Assembly: GCF_003668875.1 (NCBI RefSeq)
Contig: NZ_RAWM01000026.1
Span: 1 to 64,000 of the forward strand
Source of the DNA: Corallococcus interemptor
GTDB lineage: Bacteria > Myxococcota > Myxococcia > Myxococcales > Myxococcaceae
Direction: 5' to 3'
Length of the DNA stretch: 64,000 nucleotides
The translations under genes and the position numbers were made by a program. Positions 45,294 through 54,481 of the stretch are shown piece after piece. Position 1 is the first letter of the stretch. Each line of letters starts with the position of its first letter. A model generated the notes under the pieces. The model was not told the DNA's origin. It was given only the letters and a program-made list of their open reading frames with translations, and searched no databases.

Positions 45294-45674
45294 TCACCAT
45301 CCGCCGTAGGGAACCGTGATGGCTTCCATGTAGTGACCGCTGGGGTCCTGGAAGTAGACCCCACGGCCTCCGTCATGGGTGTTGATCTGGTTCTCCTGGT
45401 GGCCGAACGGGTCCGCCCAGTGCTGGATCTTCCGCTCGCGGATCTTCGCGATCAGCGAATCGAAGACCTCCTCCGTCACCAGGAACGCGTAGTGCTGACC
45501 GGAGATGGCGTCCTTCGTGGTCATGTAGTCGAGCGACGCCCCATCCGACAGCTTCACCACGGTGAAGTGCCCGAAGCGCGTGGGCTCCGGAAGCGCGAGC
45601 AACTCCGCGAGGAAGCGCGCGGACGCGACCTGATCCTTCGAGTGGATGATGGTGTGATTGAAGCGGACAGACAT
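45294..45674 (-). CDS. VOC-family (glyoxalase/bleomycin-resistance-like) protein
   Basis: Small metal-dependent protein of 126 residues with the beta-alpha-beta-beta-beta repeat of the VOC superfamily (FNHTIIHSKDQV; QHYAFLVTEE; GVYFQDPSGHYMEAI). Candidate metal ligands are His6, a His in QHYAF and Glu in YMEAI. Substrate unknown. The ATG at 45674 gives the normal N terminus. The selA start is 61 bases downstream. Confidence 0.85.
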   Translation of the reverse strand: MSVRFNHTIIHSKDQVASARFLAELLALPEPTRFGHFTVVKLSDGASLDYMTTKDAISGQHYAFLVTEEVFDSLIAKIRERKIQHWADPFGHQENQINTHDGGRGVYFQDPSGHYMEAITVPYGGW

Positions 45675-46030
45675 GGTGGGCCCCCTGCATGGACGACGAG
45701 GTTCATCCATACCCCACTCCGCAGGAGCTTGTGCATGGCTTCTTGTTGCCCTGGGGCCCTCTTGTAAGGCCATGCCTTTCCATCGAAGCATCGGCAGTTG
45801 AAAGTCATTGGCCGAAGGGGTGAGTCATGGCGCGTTCAAAAGCCAAGGCGGCGAAGCAGAACAGCCCTGCTCCATCCCCCGTCCCGTCCGCCACAAGTCT
45901 TTGAACCGACATTACCGACAAGCGTCCTGGGCAGGCCCTGAGCGAGTCTGTAGAAATGGGGGCAATCATTGGGCGACTGACACGAGCTCCAGCTGTCGGG
46001 GGCACGTTCAGCGCCAACACAGGAGCAACC
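45675..46030. other. Gene-poor region with a 25-codon open frame
   Basis: In 356 bases I see no conserved gene. An open frame 45827-45904 on the plus strand would encode 25 residues beginning MARSKAKAAKQNSPAP; it may be a remnant or a chance frame. Base composition is below the window average in GC. Confidence 0.5.
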
Positions 46031-46348
46031 ATGTCAAGCATTCTGCGGAGTGTACTGGCAGCAATCTTTCTGGTGGGCTGTGGTGTGGCGACCGATGTGG
46101 CCCCAGAGGCAGAACTCGCTTCCAGAAAGGATGGAATCTCTGCCTGTCTTCCGGGGGCCGCTCCGTACTCCACCTGTAGTGGAGGGAACGGCGTCTGCAT
46201 CTATGTCGAGAATGGGAGTTCCGACGCCGACTGCCGCCCTTTGTGCAAGTTTGGCTGCGGCAAAGATGATTGCTGCACGGGTTATGGGCCCGCAGACTAC
46301 TGCAATTCGCATAACAGAGGCTGCCCCAGCTACCCGCCGCCGCAGTAG
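46031..46348 (+). CDS. Cysteine-rich lipoprotein
   Basis: Predicted lipoprotein of 105 residues. The signal peptide MSSILRSVLAAIFLVGC has a FLVGC lipobox, and AGGAG lies five bases before the ATG. The mature part carries ten cysteines after the lipid Cys, with the spacing C-x9-C-x6-C-x9-C-x3-C-x3-C and a CC pair, then two more Cys, ending in a Pro-rich tail. This is a disulfide-rich knot-like layout. I recognise no family. GC content is clearly below that of neighbouring genes, which suggests acquisition by transfer. Confidence 0.7.
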   Translation: MSSILRSVLAAIFLVGCGVATDVAPEAELASRKDGISACLPGAAPYSTCSGGNGVCIYVENGSSDADCRPLCKFGCGKDDCCTGYGPADYCNSHNRGCPSYPPPQ

Positions 46349-46449
46349 TCGTTCCCGACCTCCTGCGCGGAGTTTCCTCACTTCGGCTGTATGTTCAGAT
46401 GACTCGCCTGCTGGGCATCGGAGAGGCCACAGTCAGGCGAGTGCTGCGG

Positions 46450-47487
46450 CTAGCGGCGAGGCACCGCGTGGTGGAGCACCAGCGGCCACAGCTTCGCCAA
46501 TTCAGCGCGCAGCACCGTGGCACTCGCGTAACGCTCCTCCGGGCGCTTCCGCATCAGCCTGACCACGACCTGCTCAAAGGCCTCCGGCAGCTCCGGCCGC
46601 AGCTTCCTCGGAGGCACGGCCGTCTCCTGCACGTGCATCAGCATCAGCGGCACCGGCTGCGCATGCCGGAACGGCAACTGCCCCGTGAGCAGCTCATACG
46701 CGACCACACCCAAGGCATACAGGTCCGTGGCCGGTGCCACCTCCGCCCCTGTCACCTGCTCCGGCGCCATGTACTCCGGCGTCCCCAGCGTCGCGCCCTG
46801 GGCCGTGTTGCCCATCACATGCGCGCTCTTGGCCAGACCGAAATCCATCAACTTCAGCACGCCCGTGCGCGTGATGAACAGGTTCCCCGGCTTCACGTCC
46901 CGGTGCAGCACGCCGTGCGCGTGCGCGTGCTCCAGCGCCACCGTGGCGTGCGTCAGCCACCGCAACGCATTGGCCAGCGTGGGGCGCCCCTCCATCATCA
47001 CCTGCCGCAGGTCCCTCCCCTCCAGCAGCTCCACCGTCAGGTAATGCCGCTCTCCATCCGAGCCCACGTCGAACACATGCAGGATGTTCACGTGCTCCAG
47101 CGCCCGGGCGTGCTCCACCTCCTGGCGGAAGCGCGTCACCAACGCCTCATCCGCGTACGGCACCGCCAGCACCTTCAGCGCCACGCGCTGCTGCTTCTTC
47201 ACATCCAGCGCCTGGTACACCGCCGACGTGCCGCCCACGCCCAGCCACCGCTCCACCTGATAGCGCCCCGCCACCACCTGCCCCGGGACCAATCCCTGGT
47301 GCAGGGGCGTGGGGGGCCGGGGCGTCACCGCCCCCTGGAGCAACGTCCCGCCCGGTGACACGGGCGTGCGCACCTGCGGCAGCGTCGGTTCGGACCCGTC
47401 CTCGGCCACGGCGTTGCCCGGCCGCGCGTTCAGCGCCTCCGGGCCCAGGTAGGTCAGGCCTCCGCTGTCTCGGTCCTTGGAATGCAC
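46450..47487 (-). CDS. Serine/threonine protein kinase
   Basis: Hanks-type kinase of 345 residues without a transmembrane segment. Near residues 70-80 the ATP loop LGVGGTSAVY, then the lysine in VALKVL, the catalytic HRDVKPGN, and DFGLAKS are all present; the APE-like segment is YMAPEQVTG. The GTG at 47487 is preferred because GGGGAGGGCGG lies immediately upstream. It starts 13 bases after the ODP-like gene stop, so kinase and ODP-like protein are probably co-expressed. Confidence 0.92.
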   Translation of the reverse strand: MHSKDRDSGGLTYLGPEALNARPGNAVAEDGSEPTLPQVRTPVSPGGTLLQGAVTPRPPTPLHQGLVPGQVVAGRYQVERWLGVGGTSAVYQALDVKKQQRVALKVLAVPYADEALVTRFRQEVEHARALEHVNILHVFDVGSDGERHYLTVELLEGRDLRQVMMEGRPTLANALRWLTHATVALEHAHAHGVLHRDVKPGNLFITRTGVLKLMDFGLAKSAHVMGNTAQGATLGTPEYMAPEQVTGAEVAPATDLYALGVVAYELLTGQLPFRHAQPVPLMLMHVQETAVPPRKLRPELPEAFEQVVVRLMRKRPEERYASATVLRAELAKLWPLVLHHAVPRR

Positions 47488-47500
47488 CCGCCCTCCCCTC

Positions 47501-48649
47501 TCACGGCTCCAGCAACGAGACCGGCGCCGGCGCTCCAGCGCCTTCGAGGTCCAGGTGCGGAGTGGGCAGGTTGTACTCCGCGGCGGCGAGCGTGGCCTCC
47601 ACCATGATGGGGCCCGAAATCTCAGACGGCTCACCCTGGCAGAGCACCTCCACCACGTGCTCCAGCGTCCACTTGCCCATGCGGCTCACCTCCAGCCGCT
47701 GGCCGTTGAACTTCGCCGTGTCCGCCAGCTGCTCGCTCGCGGTGAGCTTCGCCTCCACCGAGTCGCCCAGGTAGCCACGCGCCAGGTTCAGCACGCGGTC
47801 GATGACCGCGTTCCAGGCCTGCAGGTGCGTGCGGTCCTGCGCCTCGTCGATGATGTCCAGGCCCACCTGCAGCCGCTCCATGCGCTCCAGGAACTGCTGC
47901 ACCAGCTTGCCCCGGATGACGCGGCCGTGCTGCGGAGCGATCATCTCCACCGCGGGCGTGAGCTTCCGGATGGCCGCCACCGCGCGCACCAGCGCCGAGT
48001 TCACCGGCATGTAGATCTGGTGGAACGCCCGGATGCCATTCCAGTCGGACTCGTCCGCCCAGAGCCCCTGCGCCTTGCTGTCCGTCAGGCCACCGAAGAG
48101 GTCGCCCGTGAAGAGCACCCGCGTCTGCGGGTCGTACAGCATCACCGCGCCACGGAAGTGGCAGAACGGCGAAGGCACCGGCAACAGCTTGTGCCCCGTG
48201 GGCACGCTCAACCCCGCCGAGAACTTCTCCGTCGGGATGAAGCGGTTGCGCGGCAGGTTGAAGTGGACGATCAACCGCCAGGTGTCCTCGGAGCACAGGA
48301 TGCTCGCGCGCGGCGAATAGCGCGCCGAGATGATGTTCGCGGACGACCCCACGTCCGGATCCTGGTGGTTGATGAAGAGCGCCGACAGGCGGTCCATCCC
48401 GCCAATCAGCGACACCACCTTCGTGTGGATGGTGGAGAAGTCGCTGCTCGACCCGGGATCGATGAGGAGGTTGAACTCGGCGGGTTTCTTCGTCCGCGTG
48501 TCCGTGCCCTGAAAACGGCGCAGATACGGGTTCGCGAAGAAGATGCCGCCGGACTCGCGCTTCCCGACCCAGAAGGTCTCGGGGGCGATTTCGACGGCAG
48601 TGCGGTTGAGGTCTATTTGTTGGGGGCTGGGGGCGCTGGGCTGGCTCAT
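47501..48649 (-). CDS. ODP-type metallo-beta-lactamase-fold protein
   Basis: Soluble protein of 382 residues of the MBL superfamily, related to the diiron domain of flavodiiron proteins (ODP, oxygen-binding diiron). Motifs are NHQDPDVGSS for the HxExDH region, VLFTGDLFG, and APQHGRVI for the last His. The usual HxExDH is seen as HQDPD, so ligands differ from canonical flavodiiron proteins. No flavodoxin domain follows; the C-terminal 120 residues are helical. Oxygen or redox sensing feeding the adjacent kinase is plausible but unproven. Confidence 0.85.
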   Translation of the reverse strand: MSQPSAPSPQQIDLNRTAVEIAPETFWVGKRESGGIFFANPYLRRFQGTDTRTKKPAEFNLLIDPGSSSDFSTIHTKVVSLIGGMDRLSALFINHQDPDVGSSANIISARYSPRASILCSEDTWRLIVHFNLPRNRFIPTEKFSAGLSVPTGHKLLPVPSPFCHFRGAVMLYDPQTRVLFTGDLFGGLTDSKAQGLWADESDWNGIRAFHQIYMPVNSALVRAVAAIRKLTPAVEMIAPQHGRVIRGKLVQQFLERMERLQVGLDIIDEAQDRTHLQAWNAVIDRVLNLARGYLGDSVEAKLTASEQLADTAKFNGQRLEVSRMGKWTLEHVVEVLCQGEPSEISGPIMVEATLAAAEYNLPTPHLDLEGAGAPAPVSLLEP

Positions 48650-48806
48650 GGCGTGTTTCCTTCACGCAAACGAGGGGGGTGGAAAGAGAAGACGTTCTTC
48701 CCACCCTATCAGCCCCACTCCGATCCCGAGCCGCTTCCTGCCCCCACCACCGGGAGCGTATGAGCGCCGCTTCTCGCTCTGCCGCCCCACGGCAATCAGG
48801 ACCAAA

Positions 48807-50249
48807 TCAGTCCTCGCCAGACTCCTTGCCTGGCCGGTCGCCGAAGAGCTGCACCCAGCGTCCGTCGAAGCCGCCGTTCTGGGACAGGTACCATGCGCCC
48901 GGCAGCCAGAAGCCCTGCTCCTGCCCGTCGATGTCGTCCGTCACGCCCGAGTGCACGAAGTAGTCGTGCTGCCACCAGTAGGAATTCGCCGACGCCGGGT
49001 AGCCACTGGCGCTCGCGCGCGTCTGGCCTCGCGAGTCCACCACCGTGCTCGCCCAGGACTTGTCGCCGAACGAGCCACCGCCGCCGCCCGTGTCGGACGC
49101 CTTGTCGTTCAGCTCGAACGTGCCGAAGAACCATGCCTTGGACGGGTAGCCCTCGCGGTCGTCCTGGTTCTCCACGTCCCGCGTCTTGGAGAAGAAGCGC
49201 TGCATGCCCGCGCTCACCTCCGCCTGCCCCGCCTCGTTCACCACGGGGCTCTCCAGGAAGAAGAACCGGGGTGAATCCGCCAGCCAGTGCGTCGCATAGC
49301 CCCCGAACTCCCAGTGCGTGGGGAGGATGTCCGCCACGTCCTGCAGTTCGTAGGTGACGCGCTTCACCGCGGGCCAGTTGGCGGAGTCCCCGTTGTCGTA
49401 GCGGCTGGCCAGCGCGTCCGCCGTCGAGTACCGCAGCGGCTGCGCGTTGAACGCCGACACCGCCGCCCCGTCGTCCTCCGGCACGAAGACGTAGTGCAGC
49501 TTCTTGCGGCCGTCGTCGTTGTTCACGTCGGCCTCCGCCTTGCCGCCGGACGCCATCCGGCCCGCGAAGAACGAATACGGATCCGTCACGAAGCGCAGCT
49601 CCTGCCCGTGCGGCGCCAGCAGCTTGTCGGACCACTCCGCCTGCCAGATGAGCAGGTGGCTGCCCGTGCCCGTCTGCATGAACTGGAGGTCACCGCTGCC
49701 CTGCCGGCGCACCACGTTGCGCTTGTGCTGCGTCACCACCGCGAACGCCACGGACTCGCCGCTGCCCGGGTTGCCCACCACGTTGCGGACCTGGAGCTCC
49801 ACGCGCTCCCAGTCGTGCAGCTGCCAGTTGCCCGCCGCGTTCTTGTCCAGCGCGTGATACAGGTGATACACGAGGACGAGGTTCTTCCCCCCGTCCATGT
49901 ATTCAATCAGCGACGTGTACAGCGTGGGCCGGATGCGCCACCTGTCGAAGGCGCTGGGGCCCGTGCGCGACGCGTCCACGTACTGGTTGATCTGCTTCCA
50001 GTGCAGCTTGTTGTTGGAGAAGTCCCCGTCCTGGTCGAAGTCGAAGTTCGTCAGCCAGTCGTAGCCGTGCTCGTTGCCGTTGCCATTGGCCCGCTTGAAG
50101 ATGACCGGCGCGTAGTAGCGCAGGAACGCCTGGCGCTGCGCGTTCGTCAGCGACCAGGCCTGCGCCTCGGCTTCCGCCGGAAGACACAGGCCCACCAGGG
50201 TGATGGCCGCCAATGCGAGGGGAGCGATTCTCGTTCGGAGGGTGGGCAT
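48807..50249 (-). CDS. Secreted VPS62-like protein
   Basis: Protein of 480 residues with a signal peptide (MPTLRTRIAPLALAAITLVG). The mature part has RYYAPVIFKRANG and HDWERVELQVRN, matching a domain found in secreted proteins related to the VPS62 and NPP1-type families. A long loop region with HSGVTDDIDGQEQG and a Gly run follows. No catalytic residues can be assigned. It is probably secreted or outer-membrane-associated. Confidence 0.75.
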   Translation of the reverse strand: MPTLRTRIAPLALAAITLVGLCLPAEAEAQAWSLTNAQRQAFLRYYAPVIFKRANGNGNEHGYDWLTNFDFDQDGDFSNNKLHWKQINQYVDASRTGPSAFDRWRIRPTLYTSLIEYMDGGKNLVLVYHLYHALDKNAAGNWQLHDWERVELQVRNVVGNPGSGESVAFAVVTQHKRNVVRRQGSGDLQFMQTGTGSHLLIWQAEWSDKLLAPHGQELRFVTDPYSFFAGRMASGGKAEADVNNDDGRKKLHYVFVPEDDGAAVSAFNAQPLRYSTADALASRYDNGDSANWPAVKRVTYELQDVADILPTHWEFGGYATHWLADSPRFFFLESPVVNEAGQAEVSAGMQRFFSKTRDVENQDDREGYPSKAWFFGTFELNDKASDTGGGGGSFGDKSWASTVVDSRGQTRASASGYPASANSYWWQHDYFVHSGVTDDIDGQEQGFWLPGAWYLSQNGGFDGRWVQLFGDRPGKESGED

Positions 50250-50310
50250 GGCCGCCTACGAAACCACGGCCCGCCCCCTCCCCTCCACAACGAATCCACG
50301 AATTAAAGGC

Positions 50311-51747
50311 TCAGCATGGATTGCGGACTATTGCTCCATCCGGAGCCGGCCGCCGCCATCCTGGCTTCCGGCGCGCGTAGAGCACGAAGGGCACGGCGCC
50401 CAGGGCGAAGACGAGTCCCGCCAGGTTCGCCACGTAGGCGAAGGGTTGTTTCACCTGGAGCTGCTTGGGCGGCACGAAGCCCACGACGAAGGCCAGGACG
50501 CAGGCCACGATTCCCACACATGCGAGCAGCGGCAGCGCCGGTGCCCGGTAGCCTCGCGGAACTCCGGGGCGCGTGCGGCGCAGCTTCAACGCCGACACGA
50601 ACAACAACCCATACATGGGGATGTAGAGCTGGGTCGTCATGGCGGCGAGCGCCCAATAGACCTGATTGACGTCCTTCGCGACGAAGAACGCCAGGGAGAG
50701 CAGCGCCACCAGCACGGCTTGCGTCGCCAGGAGCGCCGTGGGGGTGCCGTGGCGGTTGGTGCGCTGGAAGAGCGGCGGCAGCAGGCCCTTGCGCCCCACC
50801 AGCAACAGGCTGTGGTTGGGCCCCAGCATCCAGGTGAGCACCGTGCCCAGCGAGGCGAGCAGGAACAGCAGCCCGAAGGCCGGGGCGATCCGCTTCAAGC
50901 CATACACGTCCAGGTAGGTCTCGAAGGCCTGGATGAGTCCCGCGCTCAAGTCCAGCCGCTGGTGCGGGACGGCCACGGCGACGCCCAGCGTGGAGAACAC
51001 GAAGATGAGCGTGGCGAGCAGCGCCATCAGCACCATGGCCTTGGGATAGCCCTGGCGCGCGTCCTTCATCTCCCGGACGTGCACCGCGCTCACCTCCACG
51101 CCGCCGTAGGCGAGGAAGTTGCCCACCACGAGCACCAGCCCGCCGATGCCGGACCACGGCGGCAGCAGGTGACTCGCTCCCAGCGGCGTGGCGGAGGCGT
51201 GGCCCCCCAGGAGGTACGCCACCGTCAGCACCGTCAGCAGGACCGTGGGAGTCACGATGCCAAGCACCACGCCCCACACGGAGAAGCGCGAGGCGTGCCC
51301 CACGCCGTGCACGGCCATCGCCGCGCAGAGGCCGAAGGCCAGGAGCACGAAGGCGCCGTTGAAGGGGCCGCTGAGCGCGAGCCCGGGTGACACGAGGTAC
51401 GCGACGTTGCCCGCGGCGAAGGACAGCAGCAGGGGGTAGAAGATGATGTTCTGCACCCACTGCTGCCACGCGGCGCAGAACGCCCACTTCTCACCCAGCG
51501 CTTCGTGCACCCACGTGAAGACGCCTCCGGGCCAGGTGCTCCCCAGCTCGGCGGCGGTGAAGGCCGCGGGCAGCAGGAAGACCAGCGCGGGGAGGAGGTA
51601 CAGCACCATCGACCCCAGCCCGTACTCGGACATCGCCGCGACGTTGGTCAGGTTGATGACGGCCGACGCCGACAACAGCCCCATCGCGGGCCAGCCCATT
51701 CCCCGGCCCGTGCGGCTCGCGGAGGTCCCAGCGGAAGGTTCGTGCAT
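50311..51747 (-). CDS. APC-superfamily amino-acid transporter
   Basis: Inner-membrane permease of 478 residues with twelve or more hydrophobic helices. The first helix motif NLTNVAAMSEYGLGSM and the loop WPGGVFTWVHEALG fit the glutamate:GABA-antiporter-like branch of the APC superfamily. Substrate cannot be fixed. The next gene on this strand starts 61 bases downstream. Confidence 0.9.
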   Translation of the reverse strand: MHEPSAGTSASRTGRGMGWPAMGLLSASAVINLTNVAAMSEYGLGSMVLYLLPALVFLLPAAFTAAELGSTWPGGVFTWVHEALGEKWAFCAAWQQWVQNIIFYPLLLSFAAGNVAYLVSPGLALSGPFNGAFVLLAFGLCAAMAVHGVGHASRFSVWGVVLGIVTPTVLLTVLTVAYLLGGHASATPLGASHLLPPWSGIGGLVLVVGNFLAYGGVEVSAVHVREMKDARQGYPKAMVLMALLATLIFVFSTLGVAVAVPHQRLDLSAGLIQAFETYLDVYGLKRIAPAFGLLFLLASLGTVLTWMLGPNHSLLLVGRKGLLPPLFQRTNRHGTPTALLATQAVLVALLSLAFFVAKDVNQVYWALAAMTTQLYIPMYGLLFVSALKLRRTRPGVPRGYRAPALPLLACVGIVACVLAFVVGFVPPKQLQVKQPFAYVANLAGLVFALGAVPFVLYARRKPGWRRPAPDGAIVRNPC

Positions 51748-51905
51748 GGCGGGCCCCCTTTCACCAGGGAGTTCTCTACGGCTCCGCCCCGCGGCAAGGC
51801 CGGGCCCCCACCCGACGTACGCGGGTGAAAGCTCGTCTCATCACAAGGCGGTATGCAGAGCAGTGCCTGGCACTCCGGGCCGAGCCGAGCGTTGCCTGTC
51901 ACGCT

Positions 51906-51925
51906 CCTCCCGTCTCAACGGGAGG
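51906..51925 (-). terminator. Hairpin across the slt stop codon
   Basis: CCTCCCGT (51906-51913) and ACGGGAGG (51918-51925) flank a 4-base loop that contains part of the TGA stop of the transglycosylase gene (51917-51915). It may terminate transcription or affect translation termination; no T tract. Confidence 0.45.
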
Positions 51926-54371
51926 CACTGGGCATCACCGGCACCTTGGGCGCGCGGCCGTAGAGCAGCTGGTAGGTGTTGTAGGAGCGCAGCACGCGCT
52001 TGATGTAGCCGCGCGTCTCCGCGATGGGGATCTCCTCCACCCACGCGTCCAGCGGCAGGTCCGGGCTGCTCGCGCGCCAGCGGTTCACCGCGCCGGAGCC
52101 CGCGTTGTAGCTGCCCACCGCGTAGGGCGTGTGGCCCTTGAACTTCTTGATGAGGCCACCCAGGTAGTGCGCGCCGAAGCGGATGTTCAGCTCCGGCTGG
52201 AGCAGCGCGTCCACGGTGAACTTCTTGATCTTGAGCTCGCGCGCCACGCCCTTCGCCGTGGACGGCATCAGCTGCGTGAGGCCCATGGCGCCGGCCCAGG
52301 ACAGGGCCTTGGGGTCCAGCGCGCTCTCCTCGCGCATCAGCGCCTGGAGCAGGTCCGGCTCCACGCCCGCGGGCGCCGTGTGCTTCTCAATCAGGTCGCG
52401 GAACGCGTTGGGATAGGCCACCTCCCACACCGGCCGCGTCTGCGCGGTGATGCGCCCGCTCAGGTCCTTGCGCAGCGCGAGCCGCGCGATGGCGTGCGCC
52501 GAGCGCGCGTCGCCGGACTGCGACAGCACCATCACCAAGAGCCGCATGGACTCCGGCGGCTGGTTGGCGCGGTTCACCAGCATCAGCTCCGACGACACGG
52601 AGTCCGGGAAGCCCAGCCGCAGCAGCTCCACGCCCGCGCGGAAGTGCGGATCCTCCCCCATGGGGCCCGCGAACATCGGCCAGGGGCTGGCGGCCTCCGG
52701 CACGTCGAAGATGGACGCGGACACGGCCTCCAGCCGCTTCGGGTCCAGCTCGCCCAGCTTCGAGCGCGCCATCAGGCCGTAGTACGTGGCCGGGTGCTCC
52801 ACCGCGAGCTTCTCCATCAGCTCCGCGGCGCCCTGGATGTTGCCGCGCTCCTCCAGCGTGCGCGCCCGCCAGTAGCGCGCGCGCTCCACGTCGTAGGACT
52901 CGTCCGCGTTGGCGAACTGCGCCTCGATGCGGTCCAGGAAGGAGAAGCCTCCGTCCTCCACCTTCGACGTGCGCGCCACCCAGAAGGCCTTGAAGAGCGC
53001 CTCGCCCAGGAAGTCGCCCTTGGGGTACAGCCGCGCCACCTCATCCAGGCGCGCCATGGCCTCCTTGGGGCGGTTCGTCTTCACGTACAGGTCGGCCGCG
53101 TAGAAGAGCGCGTCGTCCGCGAACGAGTGGTCCGGGAACTCCTTCGCCAGCCGCTCGTAGGTGTCCGGGCCGTGCTGCTGATCCACGATGGAGCGCGACG
53201 AGCCCAGCACGTACAGCGCGCGGGCCAGCAGGTCGCGGTCCTTGCACTGCGCCACCACCGGCGTGAGCACCTGGATGGCGGCCGTGTGCTGGCGCTCCTT
53301 GCGCTGCCCCTTGCCGAACGCGAAGTGCGCGCGGCACGCGAGCGCGTCCGGCAGCTTCAGCGTCGCGAGCATGGGCTCCAGGATGGCCATGCCCTGCTTG
53401 TTGCGGTGCGCTTCAATCAGCGCCTCCGCGCGGCCCACCTTGGCCTCCGCGGGCGGCGTCTGCCCCTTGAGGCGCTTCTCCACCTGCTTGACGATGGGCG
53501 ACAGCGGCTGGCTGGCCCACAGCTTCCACAGCGCGGCCTTCTCCGCCGCCTTGTCCTTCTTCTCCACCGCGAGGTCCGCCGTGGCGATGAGCGCCTCCGC
53601 GCCCACGTTGCGGCCCCAGCCCGTCATCGCGCGCTGGGTGAGCGGCGTCAGCGCCTCCATGGCGCCGTCGTAGTCCTTCTTCTTGCGCAGCACGCGCGCC
53701 AGCCCCAGGCGCGCGTCCACGTACATGCGCGAGCCTTCCGGCACCTGCTTGAAGCTGGCCGCCGCGTCGTCCAGCCGGCCCTGGGACTCCAGCGCCACGC
53801 CCGCGTGCGTGAGGCAGCGGTCCTTCAGCGCCGGGTAGTCGTTGGCCAGCGCCGCCATCTCCGTGGCCGCCGCCTTGTCGTCCCCGGCCCGCACCGCCGA
53901 CAGCGCGCGCAGGTAGCGCACCGGCGGGCTGTCCCCTTCGCCCTCCAGCAGCGCGCGCGCCTGGGTGTACTGGCCCTTGTCGAACGCGTCCTTCGCGTCC
54001 CGCTTCTTGCCGTCCGCGAAGTACGGCGTCAGGTCCTCCAGCCCGTAGCGGCGCCCTCGGTGCACCACCGGCGTGGGCGGCACGATGCCCGGGAAGGCCG
54101 GGTTGAACACCTGCACGTAGCCCACCGGCAACGGCGCCTTGTCCGCGTCCGGCGGCGGCGTCAGCTGCGCCTCCGACGGCGCGTTGTCCGTGCGCGTCGT
54201 GGGGGCCTGATCCGTGTCGCCATCAGGGGCCGGAGCGGCGGCCGGAGCCATGGCGGCCGGTGCCGCCGGAGCGGGAGCGGGAGCCGTGCTGGAGTCAGCG
54301 GGGGCGGGAGCCTGCGCGGTCAGCAGCGCCGCGGAGGCGAGGAGGGCTAGATGCTGGAGGGACACTTTCAT
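51915..54371 (-). CDS. Slt70-like lytic murein transglycosylase
   Basis: Periplasmic enzyme of 818 residues. A signal peptide is followed by a Pro/Ala-rich linker (20-90), a long helical TPR-like U-domain, then the SLT catalytic domain with Glu682 in REESALDP, GLTQLMPSTA and GSYNAGSGAV. This is larger than E. coli Slt70 (about 645 residues) because of the N-terminal linker. It is divergent from the histidine kinase gene, with 110 bases between starts. Confidence 0.93.
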   Translation of the reverse strand: MKVSLQHLALLASAALLTAQAPAPADSSTAPAPAPAAPAAMAPAAAPAPDGDTDQAPTTRTDNAPSEAQLTPPPDADKAPLPVGYVQVFNPAFPGIVPPTPVVHRGRRYGLEDLTPYFADGKKRDAKDAFDKGQYTQARALLEGEGDSPPVRYLRALSAVRAGDDKAAATEMAALANDYPALKDRCLTHAGVALESQGRLDDAAASFKQVPEGSRMYVDARLGLARVLRKKKDYDGAMEALTPLTQRAMTGWGRNVGAEALIATADLAVEKKDKAAEKAALWKLWASQPLSPIVKQVEKRLKGQTPPAEAKVGRAEALIEAHRNKQGMAILEPMLATLKLPDALACRAHFAFGKGQRKERQHTAAIQVLTPVVAQCKDRDLLARALYVLGSSRSIVDQQHGPDTYERLAKEFPDHSFADDALFYAADLYVKTNRPKEAMARLDEVARLYPKGDFLGEALFKAFWVARTSKVEDGGFSFLDRIEAQFANADESYDVERARYWRARTLEERGNIQGAAELMEKLAVEHPATYYGLMARSKLGELDPKRLEAVSASIFDVPEAASPWPMFAGPMGEDPHFRAGVELLRLGFPDSVSSELMLVNRANQPPESMRLLVMVLSQSGDARSAHAIARLALRKDLSGRITAQTRPVWEVAYPNAFRDLIEKHTAPAGVEPDLLQALMREESALDPKALSWAGAMGLTQLMPSTAKGVARELKIKKFTVDALLQPELNIRFGAHYLGGLIKKFKGHTPYAVGSYNAGSGAVNRWRASSPDLPLDAWVEEIPIAETRGYIKRVLRSYNTYQLLYGRAPKVPVMPSASR

Positions 54372-54403
54372 TCGCGGGGGCCTCGGGGACCCTGGGTGAT
54401 GCG

Positions 54404-54448
54404 CTCGGGCACGCCCGAGGACAACTGGGAATGGTTGGAAAATTTCCA
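54404..54448. promoter_or_regulatory. Two palindromes between slt and histidine kinase genes
   Basis: CTCGGGC-AC-GCCCGAG (54404-54419) and TGGAAA-A-TTTCCA (54436-54448) lie in the 110-base divergent region. The second is strikingly AT-rich for this genome. Such symmetric sites are typical of dimeric repressors or activators. Confidence 0.4.
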
Positions 54449-54481
54449 GCCCCTGACAGAGGTTAGACTGTCCGCCTGCAC

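Noticed and set aside
45808-46179. Open frame of 123 residues overlapping the Cys-rich lipoprotein gene
   Set aside because: No signal peptide, no ribosome site, no recognisable domain; the lipoprotein frame has all three.
51872-51887. TGGCACT followed by a GC-rich stretch, looking like half a sigma-54 promoter
   Set aside because: No TTGC-type -12 element at the right spacing and no plus-strand gene downstream.
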